Assembly: GCA_037445025.1 (NCBI GenBank)
Contig: JBBILI010000021.1
Coordinates: forward strand, 1 to 64,000
Source of the DNA: CAIQQQ01 sp037445025
Lineage (GTDB): Bacteria; Pseudomonadota; Alphaproteobacteria; Acetobacterales; Acetobacteraceae
Direction: 5' to 3'
Length of the DNA stretch: 64,000 nt
Part shown: positions 51,163-58,736 of the stretch, in pieces
How positions within the stretch are numbered: position 1 is the stretch's first letter
Layout: the number at the start of each line of letters is the position of its first letter
Made by a program: the position numbers and the translations under genes
The notes under the pieces: model-generated
What the model was told of the DNA's origin: nothing
The model's database searches: none
What the model saw: only the letters and a program-made list of their open reading frames with translations

Positions 51163-52557
51163 TCAGAAGTGGATGGCCCTGCCATGCGCGTCAAGCACGG
51201 CCTCATGCATCGTCTCACTGATCGTGGGATGCGGGAACACGGTGTGCATAAGTTCGGCTTCCGTGGCCTCCAGAGTGCGGGCGATGGTGTACCCCTGGAT
51301 CATCTCGGTGACTTCGGCGCCGATCATGTGGGCGCCGAGGAGTTCGCCGGTGGTGGCGTCGAACACGGTTTTGACCATGCCTTCGGGCTCGCCCATGGCG
51401 ATGGCCTTGCCGTTGCCGATGAAAGGGAAGCGGCCGACCTTCACCGTATGGCCCGCAGCCTTGGCCTTGGCTTCGGTGAGGCCGACGGAGGCGACCTGAG
51501 GGCGGCAATAGGTGCAGCCGGGGATGTTGGTCCAGTCGATCGGGTGGGGATGCAGGCCGGCGATGGCTTCGACGCAGACGACGGCTTCGTGGCTGGCCTT
51601 GTGAGCCAGCCAGGGGGCGCCGCAGAGATCGCCGATGGCGTAGATGCCGGGTTCGCCGGTGCGGCAGAATTCGTCGATGAGCACATGGGTGCGGTCGACC
51701 TTGATGGCGGTGCCTTCGAGGCCGAGGTTCTCGACGTTGCCGACGATGCCGACGGCGGAGATGACGCGCGCGACGGTGATCTCGCTGGTCTTGCCGCCGG
51801 CCTCGATGGTGGCGGTGACGCTGTCGGCGTGTTTTGTCAGGCCCTTCACGGCGGCCGAGGTGATGACCTTCATGCCCTGTTTTTCAAACGCCTTGCGGGC
51901 GAAGGCGGAGATCTCTTCGTCCTCGACCGGCATCACGCGGTCCATCACCTCCACCACGGTCACCTCAGCGCCCATGTTGAGGTAGAACGAGGCGAATTCG
52001 ATGCCGATGGCGCCGGAGCCGATGACGAGCAGGGATTTCGGCATGGCAGGCGGCACCATCGCCTCGCGGTATGACCAGACGAGCTTGCCGTCGACCTCGA
52101 TGCCGGGGAGCTGGCGGGCGCGGGCGCCGGTGGCGAGGATGATGTGGGGGGCTGCGAGGGTGGTGGTCTTGCCGCCCGACTCCACGGCCACGGTGCCTTT
52201 GCCGGCGAGCTTGCCGCTGCCCATGAAAACGGTGACCTTGTTCTTCTTCAGCAGATGGGCGACGCCGGAGGAGAGCTGTTTGGCCACGCCGCGCGAGCGC
52301 TTCACCACGGCCGCCATGTCGAATGTGATGTTGTCGGCGGAGAAGCCGTAGTCCTTCAGGTTGTGCAGCAGGTGGTTGATCTCGGAGCTGCGCAGCAGCG
52401 CCTTGGTGGGGATGCAGCCCCAGTTGAGGCAGATGCCGCCGAGGTTTTCGCGCTCCACCACCGCCGCCTTCATCCCCAGCTGGGCGGCGCGGATCGCCGC
52501 CACGTAGCCGCCGGGGCCGCCACCGAGCACCACGACGTCGAAATTCTGGTCGGCCAT
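51163..52557 (-). CDS. lpdA: Dihydrolipoamide dehydrogenase (E3)
   Basis: Reoxidises dihydrolipoamide of the dehydrogenase complexes with NAD+. The 464-residue flavoprotein has FAD-binding VVVLGGGPGGYVAAIRAAQL at the start, the redox disulfide in GGICLNWGCIPTKALLRSSE, the NAD-binding LLVIGSGAIGIEFASFY, and the catalytic His-Glu pair in HTVFPHPTISETMHEAVL. The second domain has YAIGDLCGAPWLAHKASHEA. Ten bases separate it from the GNAT gene and 20 from lipA. Confidence 0.96.
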   Translation of the reverse strand: MADQNFDVVVLGGGPGGYVAAIRAAQLGMKAAVVERENLGGICLNWGCIPTKALLRSSEINHLLHNLKDYGFSADNITFDMAAVVKRSRGVAKQLSSGVAHLLKKNKVTVFMGSGKLAGKGTVAVESGGKTTTLAAPHIILATGARARQLPGIEVDGKLVWSYREAMVPPAMPKSLLVIGSGAIGIEFASFYLNMGAEVTVVEVMDRVMPVEDEEISAFARKAFEKQGMKVITSAAVKGLTKHADSVTATIEAGGKTSEITVARVISAVGIVGNVENLGLEGTAIKVDRTHVLIDEFCRTGEPGIYAIGDLCGAPWLAHKASHEAVVCVEAIAGLHPHPIDWTNIPGCTYCRPQVASVGLTEAKAKAAGHTVKVGRFPFIGNGKAIAMGEPEGMVKTVFDATTGELLGAHMIGAEVTEMIQGYTIARTLEATEAELMHTVFPHPTISETMHEAVLDAHGRAIHF

Positions 52558-52567
52558 CTGTCAGCTC

Positions 52568-53038
52568 CTATGCTGCGAGTTTGGCGAGCGCGTCCCTGTC
52601 CAGGCGCTGCACCGTCCATTCGTCCATCGGTTTTGCGCCCAGCGCCCGGTAGAAGTTCACCGCCGGTGTGTTCCAGTCGAGCACCGACCATTCCATGCGC
52701 TGGCAGCCCAGCGCCACCGCGCGGCGGGCGAGGTCGCGGAAGATGGCGCGGCCGATGCCCGCACCGCGGTTGGCCGGCAGGACGAAGATGTCTTCGAGAT
52801 ACAGGCCACGTTGGCCCACGAAGGTGCTGAAAGTGAAATACCACAGGGCGAAGCCGACCGGCGCGTCGTCGACCTCGGCGATGAGGGCGCCGATATGGCC
52901 GTGTTCCAGCGCCGTGCTGAAATCCGCCTCGGTGGCCTTCGCCTCGTGTTCCAGCTTCTCGTAGACGGCGAGCGCGTGGACGAAGCCGGCGATGAGGCCG
53001 GCATCATCCACGGTCGCGTCGCGCAGGATGACGCTCAC
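52568..53038 (-). CDS. GNAT-family N-acetyltransferase
   Basis: A 156-residue acetyltransferase. VILRDATVDDAGLIAGFVHA opens it, and the acetyl-CoA site is YLEDIFVLPANRGAGIGRAI (RGxGIGxAI motif A), then DWNTPAVNFYRALGAKPMDE (motif B). These are typical of the diamine/SSAT2-like subgroup, but the acceptor is not determined. The GTG start at 53036-53038 overlaps the pdhC stop (GTGA), so it is coupled to the E2 gene. Its placement between E2 and E3 is unusual in function; it may merely exploit the transcript. Confidence 0.85.
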   Translation of the reverse strand: MSVILRDATVDDAGLIAGFVHALAVYEKLEHEAKATEADFSTALEHGHIGALIAEVDDAPVGFALWYFTFSTFVGQRGLYLEDIFVLPANRGAGIGRAIFRDLARRAVALGCQRMEWSVLDWNTPAVNFYRALGAKPMDEWTVQRLDRDALAKLAA

Positions 53039-54342
53039 AGCATCAGGCTCAGCGGGTCTTCCACGATCGTCTTGAACGCGGCGAGCCATTCGGCGCCGAG
53101 CGCGCCGTCGACCACGCGGTGATCGACGCTGAGGGTGCAGGTCATGACGGTGGCAATAGCGAGCTGGCCGTCCTTCACCACCGGGCGCTGCTGGCCGGCG
53201 CCCACCGCGAGGATGGCGGCCTGGGGCGGGTTGATGATGGCGGCGAAGGTGGAGACGCCGAACATGCCCATGTTGGAGATGGAGAAGCCGCCGCCCTGGA
53301 ATTCCTCGGGCTTGAGTTTGCCGGCCTTGGCGCGGGCGGCCAGGTCCTTCATCTCGTTGGAGATGGTGGACAGGCCTTTCTGGTCGGCCTTGCGGATGAT
53401 GGGGGTGATCAGCCCGTCATCGATGGAGACGGCCACCGAGATATCGACGTCGTGATACAGGATCGTGGCGTCCTCGGAGTAGCTGGCGTTGACCTTGGGG
53501 ACGCGGCGCAGCGTGGCGGCGGCTGCCTTGATGATGAGGTCGTTCACCGAGAGCTTGAAGGCGCCCTCGCCTTTCGGGCTTTTGGCGTTCAGCTCGGAGC
53601 GCAGCTTCAGCAGCGCGTCGATCTCGATGTCCATCGAGACGTAGAAATGCGGCACCGTGGCCTTGGCCTCGGACAGGCGGCGGGCGATGACCTTGCGCAT
53701 GGAGGAATTCGGCACGGCGGTGTGCGGGGCGGTGATGACCGGAACCGGGGCCTTGGGCGCCGGGGCCGGTGCGGGCGCCGGGGCTGGGGCTGGGGCCGGG
53801 ACGGCTGCGGGAGCCGGTGCGGGCGCCACGCCGCGGTTTGTTGCGGCTTCGACGTCAGCTTTGACGATGCGGCCGTTGGGGCCGGTGCCGGTGACGCCGT
53901 GCAGGTCAATGCCAGCCTGCTGGGCCATGCGTTTGGCGAGCGGCGAGGCCACGATGCGCTCGCCGCCCTGGGGCGCGGCCAGGGCGGGTGCGGGTGCGGG
54001 TGCCGCGACGGGCGCGGGTGCGGGCATGGCGGCGGGAGCCGGCGCGGGCGCAGCACTCGTCGCGACCGGCGCAGGCGCCGACGCGGATGGCACTGCCTCG
54101 CCCTTCTCCACCAGGATGGCGATCGGCGCGTTGACCGCGACGTTCTCGGTGCCGTCCGGCACCAGGATCTTGCCCAGCACGCCTTCGTCGACGGCTTCCA
54201 CTTCCATGGTCGCCTTGTCGGTCTCGATCTCGGCGATCACGTCGCCGGCCTTGATCGCGTCGCCCTCTTTTTTGAGCCAGCGGGCCAGCGTGCCCTCTGT
54301 CATCGTCGGGCTCAGCGCCGGCATCAGGATGTTGATGGCCAT
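53035..54342 (-). CDS. pdhC: Pyruvate dehydrogenase E2, dihydrolipoamide acetyltransferase
   Basis: Core of the pyruvate dehydrogenase complex; carries acetyl groups from E1 to CoA. A 435-residue protein: lipoyl domain 1-75 with the lipoyl lysine in EIETDKATMEVEAVDEG, a long Ala/Pro linker (about 83-125), the peripheral-subunit-binding domain (ASPLAKRMAQQAGIDLHGVT), a second Ala/Pro linker with seven APAP steps, and the catalytic domain with active-site His in SVDHRVVDGALGAEWLA. The ATG is at 54340-54342, 23 bases after pdhB. Confidence 0.96.
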   Translation of the reverse strand: MAINILMPALSPTMTEGTLARWLKKEGDAIKAGDVIAEIETDKATMEVEAVDEGVLGKILVPDGTENVAVNAPIAILVEKGEAVPSASAPAPVATSAAPAPAPAAMPAPAPVAAPAPAPALAAPQGGERIVASPLAKRMAQQAGIDLHGVTGTGPNGRIVKADVEAATNRGVAPAPAPAAVPAPAPAPAPAPAPAPKAPVPVITAPHTAVPNSSMRKVIARRLSEAKATVPHFYVSMDIEIDALLKLRSELNAKSPKGEGAFKLSVNDLIIKAAAATLRRVPKVNASYSEDATILYHDVDISVAVSIDDGLITPIIRKADQKGLSTISNEMKDLAARAKAGKLKPEEFQGGGFSISNMGMFGVSTFAAIINPPQAAILAVGAGQQRPVVKDGQLAIATVMTCTLSVDHRVVDGALGAEWLAAFKTIVEDPLSLML

Positions 54343-54365
54343 GGTGTTCTCTCCCCTGCCCGTGC

Positions 54366-55718
54366 TCAGACGATCGACCTGACGGCGTCCACAATCCATT
54401 CGGGCTGTGGCAGGCACAGTTTCTCGAGATTGGCCGCATAGGGCAGCGGCACGTCGAGCCCATGGACGCGCTTGGGCGGTGCGTCCAGCCAGTCGAAGCA
54501 CTGCTCGATGACCTGCATGCTGATCTCGGCCCCGATGCCGGCGAAGGGCCAGCCTTCCTCGACGCTGACCACGCGGTTGGTCTTCTTGACGCTTTCCACG
54601 ATCGTTGCCGTGTCGAGCGGGCGGATGGTGCGCAGGTTGATCACCTCGGCCGAGATGCCCTGGGCGGCCAGGATGTCGGCGGCCTTCATGGCGGCGCCCA
54701 CCATGATGGAGAAGGCGACGATGGTCACATCGGTGCCGACGCGCTCGACCTTGGCCTTGCCGATCGGCAGGACGAAGTCCGGATCGGTCGGGCACTCGAA
54801 CGTTTGACCGTAGACGATCTCGTTTTCGAGGAAGATGACCGGGTTGGGGTCGCGGATGGCGGCGCGCAGCAGGCCTTTGGCGTCGGCCGCGTTCCAGGGG
54901 GCGACCACTTTGAGGCCGGGGCAATGCGCGTACCACGAGGCGTAGCACTGGCTGTGCTGGGCGGCGACGCGGCTGGCGGCGCCGTTGGGGCCACGGAAGA
55001 CGATCGGGCAGCCCATCTGGCCGCCGGACATGTAGAGCGTCTTGGCGGCGGAGTTGATGATCTGGTCGATCGCCTGCATGGCGAAGTTGAAGGTCATGAA
55101 CTCAACGATCGGCTTCAGGCCGTTCATGGCGGCGCCGACGGCCATCCCGGTGAAGCCGTGCTCGGTGATCGGCGTGTCGATGATGCGTTTGGGGCCGAAC
55201 TCGTCGAGCAGGCCCTGGCTGATCTTGTAGGCGCCCTGGTATTGGGCGACCTCCTCGCCGAGGAGGAAGACGCGGTCATCGGCGCGCAGCTCGGCGGCCA
55301 TGGCGTCGCGCAGCGCCTCGCGCACGGTGATCGGCGCGGTCGGGCCCCAATCTTTATCCGTTTCGGCTGGCGCCGAAACGGGGGTGGCTGCGGCCGGTGC
55401 CGGTGATGCGACGGGGGTTGCGACGGGGGTTGCAACGGGCGCGGGGGCTGCGGCGGCCGGGCTGTCCCCCGCCAGTTCGGCGATCGGCGCGTTCACGGCG
55501 ACGTTCTCGGTGCCTTCGGGCACCAGGATCTTGCCGAGGATGCCTTCATCGACGGCTTCGACCTCCATGGTCGCCTTGTCGGTCTCGATCTCGGCGATCA
55601 CATCGCCCGCCTTGATCGGGTCGCCCTCTTTCTTGAGCCAGCGCGACAGCTTGCCCTCGGTCATGGTCGGCGATAGCGCCGGCATCAGAATCTGCACGCC
55701 CCCAGTCTTGCTTGTCAT
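54366..55718 (-). CDS. pdhB: Pyruvate dehydrogenase E1 beta with N-terminal lipoyl domain
   Basis: A 450-residue subunit. Residues 1-80 form a lipoyl domain (PALSPTMTEGKLSRWLKKEG; lipoyl lysine in IETDKATMEVEAVDEG), then an Ala/Pro/Thr linker (about 85-120). The transketolase-like E1-beta follows, with VREALRDAMAAELRADDRVF, FLLGEEVAQYQGAYKISQGL and GFTGMAVGAAMNGLKPIVEF. The extra lipoyl domain is a known feature of alphaproteobacterial E1-beta. At DNA level its lipoyl region is close to that of pdhC, pointing to duplication or gene conversion. The gap to pdhA is three bases. Confidence 0.96.
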   Translation of the reverse strand: MTSKTGGVQILMPALSPTMTEGKLSRWLKKEGDPIKAGDVIAEIETDKATMEVEAVDEGILGKILVPEGTENVAVNAPIAELAGDSPAAAAPAPVATPVATPVASPAPAAATPVSAPAETDKDWGPTAPITVREALRDAMAAELRADDRVFLLGEEVAQYQGAYKISQGLLDEFGPKRIIDTPITEHGFTGMAVGAAMNGLKPIVEFMTFNFAMQAIDQIINSAAKTLYMSGGQMGCPIVFRGPNGAASRVAAQHSQCYASWYAHCPGLKVVAPWNAADAKGLLRAAIRDPNPVIFLENEIVYGQTFECPTDPDFVLPIGKAKVERVGTDVTIVAFSIMVGAAMKAADILAAQGISAEVINLRTIRPLDTATIVESVKKTNRVVSVEEGWPFAGIGAEISMQVIEQCFDWLDAPPKRVHGLDVPLPYAANLEKLCLPQPEWIVDAVRSIV

Positions 55719-55721
55719 CGC

Positions 55722-56735
55722 TCAGCCCTCCACCAGCACGTCGGTCCACAGCTCGGCCGGATCGGGCTCGGGGCTGGTCTGGGCGAACTCCGCCGCATCC
55801 GTCACGATCGCCTTCACCTCATCGTCGATCGCCTTGAACTCCACCTCCTCCGCCCCGAGCTGCTCCAGCCGGTGGCGGGCGCTCTCGATGGCGTCGTGCT
55901 TGGTGCGCATCTCCTGCACCTCGTCACGCGTGCGATATTTCGCGGGGTCGGACATCGAGTGACCACGGTAGCGATAGGTCAGCACTTCCAGCAGGAACGG
56001 TCCTTCGCCGGCGCGGCAGGCGGCCACCGCCGTCTCGGCCGCCTTGTGGACGGCCTCGATGTCCATGCCGTCGACCTGCAGACCCTTGATGCCCCAGGGC
56101 GCGCCGTTCTGGGAGAGGTTGTGGCTGGCGGTGGCGCGCTCGACCGAGGTGCCCATGCCGTATTTGTTGTTCTCGATGACGAAGATGCAGGGCAGTTTCA
56201 TAAGGGCGGCAAGGTTAAAGCTTTCGAACACCTGGCCCTGGTTGCTCGCACCGTCGCCGAAATAGGTCACGGCCACACGGTCGTTGCCGCGATACCAGTT
56301 GCTGAAGGCGAGGCCGATGCCGAGGCTCACCTGGGCGCCGACGATGCCGTGGCCGCCGAAGAAGTTCTTCTCCTTGCTGAACATGTGCATGGAGCCGCCC
56401 TTGCCGCGGGAATAGCCGCCGGACCGGCCGGTGAGTTCCGCCATCACGCCGCGCGCCTCCATGCCGGTGGCGAGCATGTGGCCGTGGTCGCGGTAGGAGG
56501 TGATGATCTCGTCGCCTTCGGAAAGCGCCATCTGCACGCCGACGACCACAGCCTCCTGGCCGATATAGAGGTGGCAGAAGCCGCCGATCAGGCCCATGCC
56601 GTAGAGCTGGCCGGCCTTTTCCTCGAAGCGGCGGATCAGCAGCATGTCGCGATAGCCGCGCAGCAGCTGCTCACGGGTCAATCCGTCATTCGCGGTCCGG
56701 CTCTTGGGCTTCTTCCGCGTGTCCGTCTGCGCCAT
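55722..56735 (-). CDS. pdhA: Pyruvate dehydrogenase E1 alpha
   Basis: The thiamine-diphosphate subunit that decarboxylates pyruvate, 337 residues. TPP motif: VTYFGDGASNQGQVFESFNL (GDG...N form) and ENNKYGMGTSVERATA. The active-site loop is LTYRYRGHSMSDPAKYRTRD, as in the alpha2beta2 type of E1. GGGAG lies seven bases upstream of the ATG at 56733-56735 (an in-frame ATG 18 bases earlier has none). It is the first gene of the nine-gene unit. Confidence 0.96.
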   Translation of the reverse strand: MAQTDTRKKPKSRTANDGLTREQLLRGYRDMLLIRRFEEKAGQLYGMGLIGGFCHLYIGQEAVVVGVQMALSEGDEIITSYRDHGHMLATGMEARGVMAELTGRSGGYSRGKGGSMHMFSKEKNFFGGHGIVGAQVSLGIGLAFSNWYRGNDRVAVTYFGDGASNQGQVFESFNLAALMKLPCIFVIENNKYGMGTSVERATASHNLSQNGAPWGIKGLQVDGMDIEAVHKAAETAVAACRAGEGPFLLEVLTYRYRGHSMSDPAKYRTRDEVQEMRTKHDAIESARHRLEQLGAEEVEFKAIDDEVKAIVTDAAEFAQTSPEPDPAELWTDVLVEG

Positions 56736-56988
56736 GGCTCTGCTCCCTGCCAAGTGGTTGCCACACTCCTAGCGAGCGTGGTGCACCATCGCAAGCGTGA
56801 GGGCACGCAAAAAGCGTTATGTTGCAATGCAATAGAGGGGGTTAACCAGATTTCGGTTAAGCCTTTGAAGCATCGCCACGTCTGCCGGGACGATTGTGTT
56901 TTCGTGCGCGGCGCCCCTGCCAGACGTCACAAAATTCCACGAACCCGCCCCACGGGACCGGTATGTGTCGAGTACCGCGTCGCTTAAG
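56736..56988. promoter_or_regulatory. Leader region of the pyruvate dehydrogenase operon
   Basis: No gene is seen. As the only sizeable space upstream of nine packed leftward genes it must hold their promoter. TTAACC..GGTTAA (56840-56860: GGTTAACCAGATTTCGGTTAA as overlapping direct/inverted GGTTAA units) is the one structured element. No -35/-10 pair is convincing by eye. Confidence 0.45.
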
Positions 56989-57064
56989 GAATGAAAAGTT
57001 CTTTGGTTCTTTCTTTCAAGAAAGAACTTCTTTTTTAAAAAAAAGAAGCAAAAAACTTTCAATC
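56989..57064. repeat. AT-rich hairpin repeat, copy 5
   Basis: GAATGAAAAGTTCTTTGGTT followed by the hairpin GTTCTTTCTT/AAGAAAGAAC with a TC loop, then CTTCTTTTTTAAAAAAAAGAAG and CAAAAAACTTTCAATC. Outer arms GAATGAAAAGT/ACTTTCAATC are nearly complementary. It lies just past the ftsB stop codon and upstream of the pdh promoter region. Confidence 0.82.
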
Positions 57065-57072
57065 TCAAGAGA

Positions 57073-57408
57073 TCAAAAGAGCTTCTGGCCGGGGGGATAC
57101 ATGACGATGATGTCAGCGGGGTCGGACAGGTTGAGCATGGCACGCACCCGCTCGTCGAGCGCGTCACGGTCGAGGCCGCGGGATTGCAGAGCGGCGACGC
57201 GACGCTCCCACACCAGGCGTTCAGCGTCGGCGCGGGCCACATCGGCCTTGGCCGCGGCCAGGGCGGCCGCCCTTGCCGCGTCCGCCTGCGGGTTGAGGCC
57301 GCGCTCGCCCTGGGTGGCGCTCCAGAGGAAGTAGCCGCCGAGTGCGAGGAACACACACGGTGCCACCGCCGCCCGCAGCCGTCGCTTCACACCCCGCCAG
57401 AACCCCAT
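57073..57408 (-). CDS. ftsB: Septum formation initiator, FtsB/DivIC-like
   Basis: A small bitopic divisome protein of 111 residues: basic start MGFWRGVKRRLRA, one membrane segment (VAPCVFLALGGYFLWSA, about 15-31), a coiled coil rich in Ala (about 40-75, ARAAALAAAKADVARADAER), and the family end DERVRAMLNLSDPADIIVMY. The position upstream of pdhA is the usual alphaproteobacterial context (eno-ftsB-pdhA). The ATG 57406-57408 gives the expected short N-terminus; the frame is open 26 codons further. Confidence 0.85.
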   Translation of the reverse strand: MGFWRGVKRRLRAAVAPCVFLALGGYFLWSATQGERGLNPQADAARAAALAAAKADVARADAERLVWERRVAALQSRGLDRDALDERVRAMLNLSDPADIIVMYPPGQKLF

Positions 57409-57554
57409 CCACCACCCCTTCTCTTGAAACAGGATTAACACAAGATGAATCCCGTTTCCCACCCCGCGTCTCATTTCGGCCGACATTTTGCCGTGATGGC
57501 GAGGTCAAATGCACTTGTGCCGCGATGAACCACCGGCACGCACAGGAGCCTCCC

Positions 57555-57797
57555 ATGATCGCCACCCGCCTGACCCTGGCCGCTTTCAGCGCCGCAGCGC
57601 TGCTGGCCGCCACAATCCCCGCCCACGCCGAAGGCTGGGGCCGCGACGGATACCGCCACGAGGAGCATCACGAACGCGAATGGCGCGAGCGGGAGTGGCG
57701 GGAACGCGAATGGCGGGAACGTCATCGCCCGTATGTCGAAGGTTACGGCTACGGCTACATCGCGCCGCCAGCCGTGATCATCGCGCCGCGCTGGTGA
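57555..57797 (+). CDS. Small exported protein with Arg/Glu/Trp repeats
   Basis: An 80-residue protein. Signal peptide MIATRLTLAAFSAAALLAAT with cleavage after PAHA, then EGWGRDGYRHEEHHEREWRE and a run of four EREWR-type repeats, and a Tyr/Gly tail (VEGYGYGYIAPPAVII). AGGAG is seven bases upstream of the ATG at 57555. Similar small periplasmic proteins are common in alphaproteobacteria and have no known function. Its TGA directly abuts the TCA of convergent ghrA. Confidence 0.7.
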   Translation: MIATRLTLAAFSAAALLAATIPAHAEGWGRDGYRHEEHHEREWREREWREREWRERHRPYVEGYGYGYIAPPAVIIAPRW

Positions 57798-58736
57798 TCA
57801 ATAGCCCCGGGCGGGGTCGTAGCGGCCGGGCAGGTCCTCGCCCCGCTCGAAGGCTGCGATCAGCCGGCGGACATGCCGCGCCCGCACCCGGCGCGAGCCG
57901 AAGGAGGCGACATGGGGGGTGACGATGATGCCGGGATGCGTCCAGGCGGGATCGTCCTGCGGCAGCGGCTCGACGGGAAAGACGTCGAGCACGGCGCCGC
58001 GGAGATGGCCTGAATCGAGGGCTGCGATCAGGTCAGGCTGCACCACGTGCGGGCCGCGCCCGGCGTTGACCACGCCGGCGCCCTTCGGCAGCCGGGCCAG
58101 GGTGTCGGCGCGGATGATGCCGGCGGTGGCCGGGGTCAGCGGCAGCAGGCAGACCAGGATGTCGGTGCGGGCCAGAAAGGCGGGGAAGGCATCGTCGCCC
58201 ACGAAGCTTTCCACGCCCTGGATCGATTTCGGCCGTGTGGACCAGCCGGCCACGGGGAAGCCCAGCGCCACCAGCATCTCGGCCGCGCGCGACCCCAGCG
58301 CGCCGAGCCCCATGATGCCCACGCGCGTGTCGGGTGCGGTGTCACCCACCAGCGTCTCGTCGAACCGCCTGATCGCGTTGTCGGCCAGGATCTGGGGGAT
58401 GCGGCGCATCAGCGACAGCACCGCCCAGGTGACGTATTCGCCCATGATCTGCGCCGTCTCCGGCGTGGTCATGCGCACCAGCGGCAGATGGGTGGGCAGA
58501 GCGGGATCGGTGACGATGCGTTCGACGCCGGCGCCGGAGCCGATGATCAGCTGAAGATTGGGGAACTGCGCCAGGCGGCCGGGCTCGGGGTCCCACACCA
58601 TGGCGTAGCGGATCTCGGAGGGATCGACCGTGGGGTCCGACCACAGCCGGACCTTCAGCTCCGGGGCGATTTCGGCGAAGGCGTCCTGCCAGTGATGAAA
58701 GACGGCAGCGCCGCCGGATTTGATGATGAGTGTCAT
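57798..58736 (-). CDS. ghrA: Glyoxylate/hydroxypyruvate reductase A type
   Basis: A 312-residue D-2-hydroxyacid dehydrogenase using NAD(P)H. It has the nucleotide-binding GIMGLGALGSRAAEMLVALG, the catalytic Arg in VVNAGRGPHVVQPDL, Glu in LDVFPVEPLPQDDP and His in IIVTPHVASFGSRRVRARHV. The N-terminal substrate region is the short GhrA form (WDPEPGRLAQFPNLQLI). It reduces glyoxylate or hydroxypyruvate and so could work with hyi-glxR. It overlaps the MATE gene by four bases. Confidence 0.9.
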   Translation of the reverse strand: MTLIIKSGGAAVFHHWQDAFAEIAPELKVRLWSDPTVDPSEIRYAMVWDPEPGRLAQFPNLQLIIGSGAGVERIVTDPALPTHLPLVRMTTPETAQIMGEYVTWAVLSLMRRIPQILADNAIRRFDETLVGDTAPDTRVGIMGLGALGSRAAEMLVALGFPVAGWSTRPKSIQGVESFVGDDAFPAFLARTDILVCLLPLTPATAGIIRADTLARLPKGAGVVNAGRGPHVVQPDLIAALDSGHLRGAVLDVFPVEPLPQDDPAWTHPGIIVTPHVASFGSRRVRARHVRRLIAAFERGEDLPGRYDPARGY

